64,000 nt of DNA from CAUPWF01 sp964367685 (GCA_964367685.1 CAYIYM010000005.1:1-64000), one strand, 5' to 3'; shown: positions 41,610 through 51,088, counted from the first letter of the stretch. Numbers and translations are program-made. The notes: generated from the sequence alone by a model not told the origin.

Positions 41610-42167
41610 GAAGTGAATGGTATTGGATATGGCATATTTATGCCAGCACAGTCTCTGATGGAATTACCACAGATAGGGTCAATAATTACACTCCATACGT
41701 ATTTAAATGTACGTGAAGATGCAATGCAGCTATTTGGATTTAAAACGAAGGATGATTTGAAAGTTTACAAAATGGTAATTGGGGTAAGTGGTATTGGTCC
41801 CAAAGGAGGATTGTCGATTTTATCAACATTAACGCCGAATGATTTAAGATGTGCTGTTGCAGCATCCGATGTAGCTGCTATTAGTGCAACTCCAGGGATA
41901 GGGAAAAAAACAGCTGAAAAATTAATTATAGAATTAAAGGATAAATTGGATCTAGCTGATATCCTATCAGTAACTAAAACGGGAGATAAGACAGATGGAT
42001 CCGAACATGAAATAGCAATAAGAAGAACAGAAGCTGCACAAGCTTTGGCTGCATTAGGATATCCTATAGCGCAAAGTATGCAAGCAGTAGGAAAAGCACA
42101 AGAAGCAAATGTGGATTTATCAGTAGAAGAGTTACTAAAAGCTGCACTTAAGTTTCTTATGAGATAA
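41610..42167 (+). CDS. ruvA: Holliday junction helicase subunit RuvA, 5' end missing
   Basis: RuvA binds four-way junctions and loads RuvB. The visible 185 residues start at EVNGIGYGIFMPAQ, so about 20-22 N-terminal residues are lost in the gap. The HhH motifs VSGIGPKGGLSIL and TPGIGKKTAEKLIIELKD and the RuvB-binding domain (LAALGYPIAQSMQAV) are intact. ruvB follows after 54 bases. Confidence 0.95.
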   Translation, partial: EVNGIGYGIFMPAQSLMELPQIGSIITLHTYLNVREDAMQLFGFKTKDDLKVYKMVIGVSGIGPKGGLSILSTLTPNDLRCAVAASDVAAISATPGIGKKTAEKLIIELKDKLDLADILSVTKTGDKTDGSEHEIAIRRTEAAQALAALGYPIAQSMQAVGKAQEANVDLSVEELLKAALKFLMR

Positions 42168-42221
42168 AATTTTGAAGAACAAATATAAAATGCAAATAAT
42201 TAGAAATAGAATCGGAGAAAT

Positions 42222-43229
42222 ATGGAACGTAGAATAATTACAACAGAATCTCTTGTTGAGGACATAAAAAACGAATCGAATCTACGACCGCAATTATTGC
42301 GTGACTATGTGGGACAAGAAAAAGCAAAATCTATGTTAAACATTTACATTGAAGCTGCAAAAGAGCGTGGAGAACCCTTAGATCATGTATTGTTTTACGG
42401 CCCTCCAGGTTTGGGTAAGACAACACTAGCAGGCATCATTGCAAATGAAATGAAAGTAAACCTTAAAGTTACTTCTGGACCAGCAATTGAAAAACCAGGA
42501 GAAATTGCAGCGATACTGAATAGCCTACAAGAGGGTGATGTTCTGTTTGTGGATGAAATTCATCGATTAAATAGACAGGTAGAAGAGGTACTTTATCCAG
42601 CAATGGAAGATTATGCCATTGATATCATGATTGGTAAAGGTGCTACTGCTAAGTCTATTAGATTAGATTTGCCAAAATTCACCTTAATAGGAGCGACTAC
42701 TCGAGCAGGAATGCTTACAGCTCCACTTAGAGATCGATTTGGGGTAGTAAATCATCTGGAATTTTATACAGAAGAAGAATTGCAACGAATTTTGATGCGT
42801 TCTGCATTGGTGTTAGAAGTATCAATGGATGAATACGGTGCACTAGAGTTAGCTAAAAGGTCTAGAGGGACTCCGAGACTTGCAAACCGTCTATTAAAAC
42901 GTGTACGAGATTTTGCACAAGTTCAATTTGACGGCAAAATTACAGAAGATGTAGCAGCCCACGCATTAGACTTATTAGAAGTCGATACAATGGGACTTGA
43001 TCAAACAGATCGCAATATTTTGACTACAATGATTTATAAATTTAATGGTGGTCCAGTCGGTTTAGAAACACTTGCTGCAACTATAGGTGAGGATTCAGGC
43101 ACGTTAGAGGATGTATATGAGCCATATCTATTAAAGAATGATTTCATTCAAAGAACACCAAGAGGTCGTGTGGTAACTGATTTAACATATAAACATTTAG
43201 GAATTTCCAACGATTTAAGTGAAAAATAG
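42222..43229 (+). CDS. ruvB: Holliday junction helicase motor RuvB
   Basis: RuvB is the hexameric AAA+ motor for branch migration. The 335-residue protein starts with the typical LRPQLLRDYVGQEKAK and has Walker A GPPGLGKTT, Walker B FVDEIHRL, sensor 1 GATTRAGML and the C-terminal winged helix (GLETLAATIGEDSGTLEDVY, IQRTPRGRV). Complete. Confidence 0.97.
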   Translation: MERRIITTESLVEDIKNESNLRPQLLRDYVGQEKAKSMLNIYIEAAKERGEPLDHVLFYGPPGLGKTTLAGIIANEMKVNLKVTSGPAIEKPGEIAAILNSLQEGDVLFVDEIHRLNRQVEEVLYPAMEDYAIDIMIGKGATAKSIRLDLPKFTLIGATTRAGMLTAPLRDRFGVVNHLEFYTEEELQRILMRSALVLEVSMDEYGALELAKRSRGTPRLANRLLKRVRDFAQVQFDGKITEDVAAHALDLLEVDTMGLDQTDRNILTTMIYKFNGGPVGLETLAATIGEDSGTLEDVYEPYLLKNDFIQRTPRGRVVTDLTYKHLGISNDLSEK

Positions 43230-43257
43230 TTGTTTTTCTGTTCAGATAGTTTATAAT
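43230..43257 (+). promoter_or_regulatory. Promoter of zapA
   Basis: TTGTTT (43230-43235), 16 bases and TATAAT (43252-43257), directly after the ruvB stop. Confidence 0.5.
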
Positions 43258-43289
43258 ATATTTAGATAGATTTATGCAAGGAGGATGCT

Positions 43290-43700
43290 ATGGCTTCACA
43301 AAAGAACTACACCGAGGTATTGATAGGTGGTAAAGTAATAACATTAGCAGGATATGAAGGGGAAGAATATCTTCAAAAAGTAGCTACATATTTAAATCAT
43401 AAAATTACAGAATGTAAGAATACAGATGGATATTGTAGACAGAACACTTATATGCAGAATACATTACTTGCGCTTAATATAACTGATGACTATTTCAAGG
43501 CTAAGAAATTAGCTGATGCATTAGAGCGAGATATTGAAGCGAAAGACAAGGAAATGTATGATATTAAACATGATTTAATCTCTATACAGCTGAAGTTGGA
43601 GAATGCTGAGAAAGTAATCGAAAAACTTAGAGAGCAAAATAATGATTTACAAAAAGAACAAATCAAGTTAGAAACTGAAATCAAAACGAAGAATAAATAG
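43290..43700 (+). CDS. zapA: Cell division protein ZapA
   Basis: ZapA stabilises FtsZ filaments at the division ring. The 136-residue protein has the N-terminal ZapA fold (YTEVLIGGKVITLAGYEGEE, YLQKVATYLNHKITE) and a long C-terminal coiled coil from residue 70 rich in Glu, Lys and Leu. AGGAGG precedes ATG. It is followed by a terminator and the U32 gene, as in related clostridia. Confidence 0.88.
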   Translation: MASQKNYTEVLIGGKVITLAGYEGEEYLQKVATYLNHKITECKNTDGYCRQNTYMQNTLLALNITDDYFKAKKLADALERDIEAKDKEMYDIKHDLISIQLKLENAEKVIEKLREQNNDLQKEQIKLETEIKTKNK

Positions 43701-43722
43701 GCTGTCATTTGACAGTCTTTTT
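43699..43722 (+). terminator. Terminator after zapA
   Basis: GGCTGTCA and TGACAGTC form a short stem followed by T5. Confidence 0.7.
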
Positions 43723-43750
43723 ACGTTGTGAAACATGAACGGAGTAAACA

Positions 43751-46111
43751 ATGGAACGAAAAATTGAAATTTTAGCACCAGCAGGATCATATGAATGTTT
43801 AGAAGCAGCATTGAAATCAGGTGCAGATGCAATCTATGTTGGCGGAAGCAAATTTGGTGCAAGAGCATTTGCCACTAATTTTGAAGTGGAAGAATTAAAA
43901 AAGGCAATTGATTTTGTGCATTTACACGGAAAACATTTGTATTTAACTGTGAATACACTATTGAAAAATCAGGAATTAGAAGAATTATACCATTATTTAT
44001 ATCCACTTTATCTACATGGGTTAGATGCAGTTATTGTGCAAGATTTAGGTGTTTTACATTTCGTGAAGAAGTATTTTCCAGACTTAGCAATTCATGCTAG
44101 TACGCAGATGACAGTAGCCAATGAATTAGGGGCAACGTTTTTAGAACGTGAAGGTGTAGAGCGAGTCGTTACATCACGTGAATTATCATATGATGAAGTG
44201 AAAGATATTTCTAATAAAACAAATTTGGAAATTGAGAGTTTCGTACATGGAGCCCTTTGCTATGGTTATTCGGGGCAATGTTTATACAGCAGCTTAATTG
44301 GAGGTAGAAGCGGGAATCGTGGGCAATGTGCACAACCTTGTAGGCTCCCTTACAAAGTTAATCATAGAACTAGCCATTTTATGAGTCTAAAAGATATTTG
44401 TTCAATTGAACATATTCCGGAAATTATCGAAGCAGGTGTTACATCATTTAAAATTGAAGGACGAATGAAAAAACCTGAATATGTAGCTTTAGTGACAAGT
44501 ATGTATCGTAAATATGTTGATCTTTATTTGAAGCATGGAAAAAAATCTTTTCATGTATTGCAAAAGGATTTGGATGATTTAAAGGATATCTTTAATCGTG
44601 GTAATTTTCATAATGGATATTGGGGACAGCACAACGGCAAAGATATGATTACATTTGATAAACCTAGCCATCAAGGCTTAGCTGTCGCATCCGTAGTTGA
44701 GCAAAAGGGTAAGAAAGCGGTTGTAAAAGCAATAAAGCCTCTTGAGAGAGGTGACATTCTTGATATTGCTGGAACGAATGACAACTATACTTTGGGTCAA
44801 CGATTTGAAATAGGGCAGCGCATAGAGTTGAATTTGCGAAAAGGTACGAATTTAAAATCTAATACTTTTCTATATCGTACAAGAAATCAATCCTTGATTG
44901 ATAGGATACAAAAAAAATTGCAGTTTAATAAATTTCAATTACCTATGGATGGGTGCATTAGCTTACTTAATGATTCTCCTGTCAAGTTGCAGCTTACTCA
45001 CGGATCTCATAGTGTATGTATTGATGGTCCTTTATTAGAAATAGCAAAAAATGCACCTACAACGAAGGAAATGGTTCAAAAACAACTGAATAAAACAGGA
45101 AACACTTCTTTTTATTTTGATGAATTGACAATAAAATTAGGTACTCAACTATTTGTACCCACTCAACTATTAAATGATTTGAGACGAACAGGAATCATGA
45201 AATTAGAAAGAAAAATTGTCGAGTCTTATAGAAGAGAAGACGTGGTTGAATTTGAACATGCTACAGATAACTCGAATTCATTGAATAAAAAGCAAGAAAT
45301 CAATGTACTTGTTGAAACAAAAGAACAATTCGACCAAGTTGTCTGTCGTGATTTTGTTAATAATATATATGTGAGTTGTAATATATTTGGGGATTCAACT
45401 TTATATGATGAATTCATAAAGCTGTGCCAAATGGCACATAGAAAACAGATAAATACTATTTTTGTTATGCCACATATTTTAAGAACTCAGGATGTTTTGA
45501 AATACAAATCTGACGAATTTATTAGATTACTACAACATTTTGATGGAGTTTTGATTCGCAATATTGATAGCTTTGAACTACTAAATCAAATGTTCTACAA
45601 AGGAAATCTATATCTTGATTATCATGTATATACATATAATAACGAGTCTATTAAGTTTTGGAACACTAAAAATATTATGCAATATACAGCATCTCTAGAA
45701 TTAAATGTGCGGGAACTAAAGCAATTAGATAGAACCAATATGGAATTGAATATTTATGGTTATGCACCCATGATGATTTCAGCACAATGTTTAAAGAAAA
45801 CAACAATAGCTTGCAATAAACAACAAGAGATTATAACATTTATAGATAGAAAAAACACAGAATTTTCAGTGAAAACAGTTTGCGAATCGTGTTATAATAT
45901 AATTTATAATCATTGTCCTACTTCTTTACTAGATGATGTAGTGGCAATTGAAGATCTAGATTTAAAGGCTGTAAGATTGAGCTTTTCAATTGAAACAGCA
46001 AAAGAAGTAGAAGAAGTGTTAAATAAAGTAGAGAATTATTACCGCAATGGTCTAAGCACAAAGCTTGAGAGGGAAACTACAAAAGGTCACTTTAATCGAG
46101 GAATCAACTAG
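43751..46111 (+). CDS. U32-family peptidase/RNA-modification protein
   Basis: This 786-residue protein belongs to peptidase family U32; large members resemble RlhA, which hydroxylates a 23S rRNA cytidine, so a protease role is not certain. It starts with ILAPAGSYECLEAALKSGAD and has GGSKFGARAFATNF, HASTQMTVAN, the Cys-rich GALCYGYSGQCLYSSLIGGR and NRGQCAQPCRLPY. The C-terminal half (DUF3656-like, with CESCYNIIYNHCPTSL) is typical of the long form. AATGGAAC start follows a weak GGAG. It is followed by ftsW/rodA after 8 bases. Confidence 0.88.
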   Translation: MERKIEILAPAGSYECLEAALKSGADAIYVGGSKFGARAFATNFEVEELKKAIDFVHLHGKHLYLTVNTLLKNQELEELYHYLYPLYLHGLDAVIVQDLGVLHFVKKYFPDLAIHASTQMTVANELGATFLEREGVERVVTSRELSYDEVKDISNKTNLEIESFVHGALCYGYSGQCLYSSLIGGRSGNRGQCAQPCRLPYKVNHRTSHFMSLKDICSIEHIPEIIEAGVTSFKIEGRMKKPEYVALVTSMYRKYVDLYLKHGKKSFHVLQKDLDDLKDIFNRGNFHNGYWGQHNGKDMITFDKPSHQGLAVASVVEQKGKKAVVKAIKPLERGDILDIAGTNDNYTLGQRFEIGQRIELNLRKGTNLKSNTFLYRTRNQSLIDRIQKKLQFNKFQLPMDGCISLLNDSPVKLQLTHGSHSVCIDGPLLEIAKNAPTTKEMVQKQLNKTGNTSFYFDELTIKLGTQLFVPTQLLNDLRRTGIMKLERKIVESYRREDVVEFEHATDNSNSLNKKQEINVLVETKEQFDQVVCRDFVNNIYVSCNIFGDSTLYDEFIKLCQMAHRKQINTIFVMPHILRTQDVLKYKSDEFIRLLQHFDGVLIRNIDSFELLNQMFYKGNLYLDYHVYTYNNESIKFWNTKNIMQYTASLELNVRELKQLDRTNMELNIYGYAPMMISAQCLKKTTIACNKQQEIITFIDRKNTEFSVKTVCESCYNIIYNHCPTSLLDDVVAIEDLDLKAVRLSFSIETAKEVEEVLNKVENYYRNGLSTKLERETTKGHFNRGIN

Positions 46112-46119
46112 GAGTAACT

Positions 46120-47559
46120 ATGATAAATATTATATGTACTTTAGCAAAGTATGCATTAATCTTGCTAATTGCCGTCTATACTTATTTTTGTTTTAGCATA
46201 TTTGGGTATTCAGAGGGAATAGAAAAAAAACGAATATTGAAATTACAGAACATTGTAACGTATCTCTTGCAATTCACAGCTTTTTTAGTGATGTATTTAC
46301 AAACGAAGGAGCTTAAATACATCATATTATACATTTGTATGGTGATTCTAATTGCCACAAGTTCTTATTTGTATCGGAAAATATATACAAAAGTGTCGAA
46401 ATTGGTACTAAATAATATGTTTATGTTATTAAGCATTGGTTTTATTATCATTTCCAGACTAACATTCGATAAAGCAGTTAAGCAGTTGATTATAGTTGCA
46501 GGTTCGATGGCGATCAGCTTAATAATACCTATTATTATTAAAAAGGCAAAATTCTTATCTAGCAGTAAAATGATTAATTTTTATGCCTTAGTTGGAATTG
46601 GTTCACTGCTTATAGTAGCAATTTTGGCCAGTGCCTCAGATGGAGCAAAATTAGGGTTTTCCGTTGGGCCACTCAGCGTTCAGCCCTCTGAATTTGTAAA
46701 AATAGTTTTTGTATTTTTTGTGGCGTGTAGCTTAGCAAAAGCTACGAATTTCAAGCATGTGGTTATAACAACCGTAATTGCAGCAATCCACGTGCTGATA
46801 TTAGTGATATCAACGGATTTGGGAGCTGCTGTAATACTGTTTGTAGTTTACTTAGTAATGCTCTATGTTGGTACAAAGAACGTCTTATATTTAATAAGCG
46901 GAGTTCTTGCAGGGAGTGCGGCATCTATAATTGCCTACCAAATATTCGGGCATGTACAAACGAGAGTTCATGCTTGGCAAGATCCATTTGCAAATTTTGA
47001 TACAGGTGGATACCAACTTTCACAATCTCTTTTTGCAATTGGTACAGGTGGATGGAGTGGAATGGGATTATTTCAAGGATCACCAAAATCAATACCTGTA
47101 GTAGAAGAGGACTTTGTTTTTGCTGCTATAGCAGAGGAAATGGGGCTTATTTTTGCACTTTGTGTTATTTTTATTTGCATTAGTTGTTATATTATGTTTT
47201 TAAATATTGCAATGCAAATTCAAAATAAATTTTACAAATTAGTAGCCCTTGGATTAGGAACATCTTATATATTCCAGGTGTTTCTGATTATTGGTGGAGT
47301 TACTAGATTTATTCCATCTACGGGAGTTACATTGCCACTTATTAGTTATGGCGGTAGTTCAGCACTGAGTACTTTAATTATGTTCGCAATTATTCAAGGT
47401 TTATATATATTGCGAGAAGATGAGGAAGAAGAATTTGAAAGACCAAGAGAAGAGAGAATACCAAGAACGCGAACGACATCGCAAGAAGTTAAGAAAAGAC
47501 GCCCAATCCCGCATGAGGAAGTGGGACAAAAAAGAAGAAAACGAACCCGTATCCAATAA
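46120..47559 (+). CDS. FtsW/RodA/SpoVE-family glycosyltransferase
   Basis: SEDS proteins polymerise lipid II. The 479-residue protein has about ten helices with a long N-terminal extension of four, the motifs LGFSVGPLSVQPSEFVKI, the catalytic Asp in VISTDLGAAVILFV, and GVTLPLISYGGSSALSTL. The C-terminal tail is highly charged (EEEEFERPREERIPRTR) and its DNA overlaps the PBP gene. With the adjacent transpeptidase it forms a polymerase pair; whether for division, elongation or spores is not decided by sequence. Confidence 0.92.
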   Translation: MINIICTLAKYALILLIAVYTYFCFSIFGYSEGIEKKRILKLQNIVTYLLQFTAFLVMYLQTKELKYIILYICMVILIATSSYLYRKIYTKVSKLVLNNMFMLLSIGFIIISRLTFDKAVKQLIIVAGSMAISLIIPIIIKKAKFLSSSKMINFYALVGIGSLLIVAILASASDGAKLGFSVGPLSVQPSEFVKIVFVFFVACSLAKATNFKHVVITTVIAAIHVLILVISTDLGAAVILFVVYLVMLYVGTKNVLYLISGVLAGSAASIIAYQIFGHVQTRVHAWQDPFANFDTGGYQLSQSLFAIGTGGWSGMGLFQGSPKSIPVVEEDFVFAAIAEEMGLIFALCVIFICISCYIMFLNIAMQIQNKFYKLVALGLGTSYIFQVFLIIGGVTRFIPSTGVTLPLISYGGSSALSTLIMFAIIQGLYILREDEEEEFERPREERIPRTRTTSQEVKKRRPIPHEEVGQKRRKRTRIQ

Positions 47560-48940
47560 AGAATTTGCTAGAATTACTTATGCTTTTGTTGGTTTGTTTT
47601 TGTGCATGGCAATTTATCTTGTATATTTCCAAGTTGTCCAAAGTAGCGATATAATTAATAGTCCTTATAATCCACGTCAAGACCTGTTAGCAGAGAATGT
47701 GATTCGAGGAGATATATACGATAGAAATGGAAAGCTATTAGCTGAAACAGTTATTGCTGAGGATGGTACAGAATCAAGATACTACCCTTATCAAGAGGTG
47801 TTTGCACATGCAATTGGCCACAATATATACGGCAAGGCAGGTGTAGAACTTACGGAGAATTTTACATTGCTTACATCCCATGCGTTTTTTGGCGAAAAAA
47901 TAATCAATGAACTTGCAGACAATAAAGATGTTGGTGATAATGTTTTTACTACATTAGATGCGGAGTTACAACAAGCCGCTTATGATGCGCTAGGAGATTA
48001 TGAGGGAGGTATCGTTGTTCTTGAAGCGGATACTGGCAAAATATTAACCCTAGTTTCTAAAGGGAGCTTTGATCCAAATACAGTTGCCAACGAATGGGAT
48101 TCGCTAAATAATAATGAGTCAAGTGTATTATATAATCGTGCGTCACAAGGAGATTATGCACCAGGTTCTGTGTTTAAAATTGTAACGGCATTAGATTATA
48201 TTCGAACCAATGTCAACTATGAATCCTACTCTTATGAGTGTAATGGTTATATTGATGTTCATGGAACTCGAATCAACTGTGCAAATGATACAGTTCATGG
48301 GGTTCAGAATCTAGAGCAAGCTTTTGCAAATTCATGCAATGCGGCATTTGCCGACATAGGTTTGTCATTGGAATTTGATTCTTATAAAGCTACTGCTGAA
48401 GATTTGTTATTTAATCAAGAACTCCCAGGAGATGTAATTACAAACCCTAGTAGCTTCGCACTTAATAAAGATTCTGATTTTGGTAAAATTATGATGACAG
48501 CTATAGGCCAAGGAGACACGTTAACTAACCCATATCATATGGCACTAATTTCGGCAGCCATTGCAAATGGTGGGAAGTTAATGACGCCTTATATAGTGGA
48601 GCGTGTTGAAAATCACACAGGTAGTATTGTCAAAGAATATGAACCCGAGGTATATAAGGATATTATGACATCGGCGGAAGCCTTACAATTAAGTGAATAT
48701 ATGTCTGGGGTTACCTCCTATGGTACTGCTGATAACTTACAAAATGATAACTACTCAATTGCAGGTAAAACAGGAACTGCTGAATATAGTAGTAATAAAG
48801 ATGAGAACCATTCTTGGTTTACTGGTTTTACGAATGTAGATGATCCAGAATTGGTAATTGGAGTAATTGTAGAAAAATCAAACGGCAATAAGAGAGCCAA
48901 GGATGTTGCAAAAAAAGTGTTAGATGCTTACTATAAATAA
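47513..48940 (+). CDS. Penicillin-binding protein 2-like transpeptidase (PbpA type)
   Basis: The 475-residue class B PBP has a basic cytosolic head, one membrane helix (about 22-42), a short dimerisation region (RGDIYDRNGKLLAET) and the transpeptidase domain with SxxK in YAPGSVFKIVTA, SxN in FANSCNAAFAD and KTG in SIAGKTGTAEYS. ATG 47513 overlaps ftsW by 47 bases; ATG 47420 (140-base overlap) would add 31 very basic residues. Neither has a clear ribosome site, so coupling to ftsW translation is likely. Confidence 0.93.
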   Translation: MRKWDKKEENEPVSNKEFARITYAFVGLFLCMAIYLVYFQVVQSSDIINSPYNPRQDLLAENVIRGDIYDRNGKLLAETVIAEDGTESRYYPYQEVFAHAIGHNIYGKAGVELTENFTLLTSHAFFGEKIINELADNKDVGDNVFTTLDAELQQAAYDALGDYEGGIVVLEADTGKILTLVSKGSFDPNTVANEWDSLNNNESSVLYNRASQGDYAPGSVFKIVTALDYIRTNVNYESYSYECNGYIDVHGTRINCANDTVHGVQNLEQAFANSCNAAFADIGLSLEFDSYKATAEDLLFNQELPGDVITNPSSFALNKDSDFGKIMMTAIGQGDTLTNPYHMALISAAIANGGKLMTPYIVERVENHTGSIVKEYEPEVYKDIMTSAEALQLSEYMSGVTSYGTADNLQNDNYSIAGKTGTAEYSSNKDENHSWFTGFTNVDDPELVIGVIVEKSNGNKRAKDVAKKVLDAYYK

Positions 48941-48953
48941 GGTGGATTAAATT

Positions 48954-49271
48954 ATGAAGTTTCACAACAATATTTTCTGGTCAGAAGAACTTTCCGGAAG
49001 AGAAGAAGAAATCAAAAAGAAAATAAGCACTTACAAAACTTTATGGAATATTTATGTTATTGTATTATCTGATACAGATGGACAGCTAGAATTCTATCAT
49101 GTTGAACATATTAATCTATACCAACAATCGTCCAAGGATGCAATGATTGTTGGAGTGGCTACTGGTTATAGTAGCGCATTGATGTTAGTTAAGCAGATGC
49201 TTGATCATGTGTATGAAATAACAGGTTCGTGTAAAATAAAGAATTACTTCTTAGATACATATCAAATATAA
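48954..49271 (+). CDS. Conserved hypothetical protein (105 aa)
   Basis: This 105-residue protein is not recognised. It opens with KFHNNIFWSEELSGREEEIK and has VYVIVLSDTDG-like NIYVIVLSDTDGQLEFYHVE followed by AMIVGVATGYSSALMLVKQM, a mixed alpha/beta profile with no membrane helix. It is 13 bases after the PBP gene and 15 before DUF2953, so it is co-transcribed with cell-envelope and sporulation genes. AAGGTGG precedes ATG. Confidence 0.75.
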   Translation: MKFHNNIFWSEELSGREEEIKKKISTYKTLWNIYVIVLSDTDGQLEFYHVEHINLYQQSSKDAMIVGVATGYSSALMLVKQMLDHVYEITGSCKIKNYFLDTYQI

Positions 49272-49286
49272 AATGTGGGGGAAACA

Positions 49287-50201
49287 ATGGGAATTCTATT
49301 TGCTATCTTAAAAATCATGGGTATAATTATTGGGAGTTTAATAACATTAGCTATTTTTATTATTTTAACAATTTTATTCCTTCCAATAAAATACCGAGTA
49401 AATGGATCCATTTATAACACCATGGACACGTTGTCTATGCAAGGGAGCATATGGTGGATTTTTCATTTAATAAAGCTACGATTTTCTTATCTTAATCAAA
49501 AGTTGGAATGGTCTTGTAAAGTAGCATGGATTTCATTTCCACGCCCTCATAAAGAAACGAAAACCATGAAAGCGGAGTCAGAGGAGTTGCCACTTGAAAT
49601 TGATTCAAAACAAGTGAAAACAAAAAAACAAGCAGAAGAGAAAAAACAAGCAGAAGAGAAGAAACAAGCAGAAGAGAAGAAACAAGTAGAAGAGAAGAAA
49701 CAAGCAGAACAAAAAAAAGAAAGCAAATTGAAGAAGAGTAGAAAGAAAAAAATTACAATATTAAATAAGATCAGATTAATTTGGAGTCGTCTAAAAGCAG
49801 CTATGCAGCAATTGTATAAGAATCTAATGATTTTTAAAGAAAAGAAAGAACTTTTTTTCGAATTTATTCAACATGAAGTTCATCAAAATGCATTTCAGTT
49901 ATGTAAAAACCAGCTTGTATATTTATTGAAAAAATGGAAACCAAAGAAATTTGTACTCAGTGGACAGATTGGATTCGAAGATCCATCCATAACAGGGAAA
50001 GTATTAGCAGTTTTGAGTGTACTTTATCCATTGTATGGTGATACTATATCCGTAGATCCTGATTTTGACCAACAAACCTTTAATGGAAAAATCGAATTAA
50101 ATGGTGGAATAAGAATTGCGCCACTAGTAGTAATTTTATGGAAATTGTGGTTTAATAGTGATATACAAAAAACATATAAGGATTTCAAGAAAATAAAATA
50201 A
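49287..50201 (+). CDS. DUF2953 membrane protein (YtfI-like)
   Basis: The 304-residue protein has an N-terminal membrane helix (about 9-32), PIKYRVNGSI and the DUF2953 C-terminal core (SGQIGFEDPSITGKVLAVLS, then LYGDTISVDPDFD). In B. subtilis the homologue YtfI is next to YtfJ, as here, and both are linked to sporulation. A Lys/Gln/Glu-rich linker (residues 113-142) consists of five copies of KKQAEE-like hexads encoded by an 18-bp tandem repeat. ATG 49287 follows GGGGGAAAC. Confidence 0.82.
   Translation: MGILFAILKIMGIIIGSLITLAIFIILTILFLPIKYRVNGSIYNTMDTLSMQGSIWWIFHLIKLRFSYLNQKLEWSCKVAWISFPRPHKETKTMKAESEELPLEIDSKQVKTKKQAEEKKQAEEKKQAEEKKQVEEKKQAEQKKESKLKKSRKKKITILNKIRLIWSRLKAAMQQLYKNLMIFKEKKELFFEFIQHEVHQNAFQLCKNQLVYLLKKWKPKKFVLSGQIGFEDPSITGKVLAVLSVLYPLYGDTISVDPDFDQQTFNGKIELNGGIRIAPLVVILWKLWFNSDIQKTYKDFKKIK
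49623..49712 (+). repeat. Five 18-bp tandem repeats coding KKQAEE
   Basis: Units begin AAAAAACAAGCAGAAGAG, with changes at a few positions (one GCA to GTA, last unit GAA CAA). The repeat keeps frame and encodes a charged, probably helical or coiled linker inside the DUF2953 protein; copy number likely varies between strains. Confidence 0.9.
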
Positions 50202-50225
50202 AGTGAAATAGAAAGAGGGAAAAAC

Positions 50226-50606
50226 ATGGAGAATAATTTTAACGGGACAATAAACTCTTTATTTGAAGGGGTAAACAGTGTAATTTCTACAAAAACTGTT
50301 GTAGGAGACGCTATTCACATTGGAGATACAATATTACTACCATTAGTTGACATTTCTTTTGGAATGGGAGCTGGTGCTTTTACAGCAGATAAGAAAGATA
50401 AAGCATGTGGCGGTATTGGTGGAAGAATGAGCCCAAGTGCGATTCTTGTAATTCAGAATGGAACAACTAGATTAGTTAACGTTAAAAATCAAGATACAAT
50501 TACCAAAATTTTAGATATGGTTCCTGATATGATTGATAAGGTAAAGGGAAAAGTTCAAAAAGATGTTACAGAAGAGGAATTGAATGATATACTAGATCAA
50601 GCGTAA
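50226..50606 (+). CDS. ytfJ: Sporulation protein YtfJ (GerW family)
   Basis: The 126-residue protein matches YtfJ/GerW, which is needed for spore germination or made in the forespore. Landmarks are VVGDAIHIGDTILLPLVDIS, FGMGAGAF and CGGIGGRMSPSAILVI. It is complete and directly after the DUF2953 gene, the conserved ytfI-ytfJ pair, and is good evidence that the organism forms spores or descends from a spore former. Confidence 0.92.
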   Translation: MENNFNGTINSLFEGVNSVISTKTVVGDAIHIGDTILLPLVDISFGMGAGAFTADKKDKACGGIGGRMSPSAILVIQNGTTRLVNVKNQDTITKILDMVPDMIDKVKGKVQKDVTEEELNDILDQA

Positions 50607-50614
50607 TGAGAATA

Positions 50615-50647
50615 GAAAAAAAAGCACACCATTTGGTGTGCTTTACT
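50615..50647. terminator. Bidirectional terminator between ytfJ and rpmB
   Basis: AAAGCACACCA and TGGTGTGCTTT pair around TT, with A- and T-runs outside. Confidence 0.85.
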
Positions 50648-50656
50648 CAATCAAAA

Positions 50657-50842
50657 TTAAGCTCTTTCAACTCTACCAGATTTTAGGCAAGAAGTACAAA
50701 CATACATCTTCTTATTACCGCCTTCAAGTTTCACTCTAACTGATTTTACATTAGATTTCCACATTTTTGGTGTCTTTCTATTAGAGTGACTTACACTGTT
50801 TCCGAAGTGAGCACCTTTTTCACAAATAGCACATTTAGCCAT
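50657..50842 (-). CDS. rpmB: Ribosomal protein bL28
   Basis: This 61-residue bL28 is the zinc-binding (C+) form: CAIC at residues 4-7 and CTSC near 49-52. SHSNRKTPKMWKSNV is the family signature. GGAGGTGCAG precedes ATG. It stands alone with its own promoter. Confidence 0.96.
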   Translation of the reverse strand: MAKCAICEKGAHFGNSVSHSNRKTPKMWKSNVKSVRVKLEGGNKKMYVCTSCLKSGRVERA

Positions 50843-50898
50843 AACTGCACCTCCTAACGATCTTAATAGTCTATATTTATAGACTCACAACATAAGTA

Positions 50899-50927
50899 AT
50901 AATAACAGAATTAGAATATTATTGCAA
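50899..50927 (-). promoter_or_regulatory. Promoter of rpmB
   Basis: Minus strand TTGCAA (50927-50922), 17 bases, TATTAT (50904-50899). Confidence 0.65.
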
Positions 50928-50975
50928 GTACTTATTTTAAATATAAGAAAAAGAAGATTTCTATCAAAGCAAATA

Positions 50976-51004
50976 TTGTAATACTGTACAAAAGAGAGTA
51001 TAAT
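50976..51004 (+). promoter_or_regulatory. Promoter of the Asp23-fakA operon
   Basis: TTGTAA (50976-50981), 17 bases, TATAAT (50999-51004). A second TTGACT follows at about 51011, so another start site is possible. Confidence 0.65.
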
Positions 51005-51088
51005 ACTATTGACTCAAATAGGCAAGTAATAATAATGAAATTAATAGTTTGGTCATAAAATAAATGAACATAGATTGGAGGAACGATC

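Noticed and set aside
49623..49712. CRISPR-like repeat array
   Set aside because: The units are contiguous without spacers and lie in frame within a gene. The 22-bp units at 55289-55332 also have no spacer.
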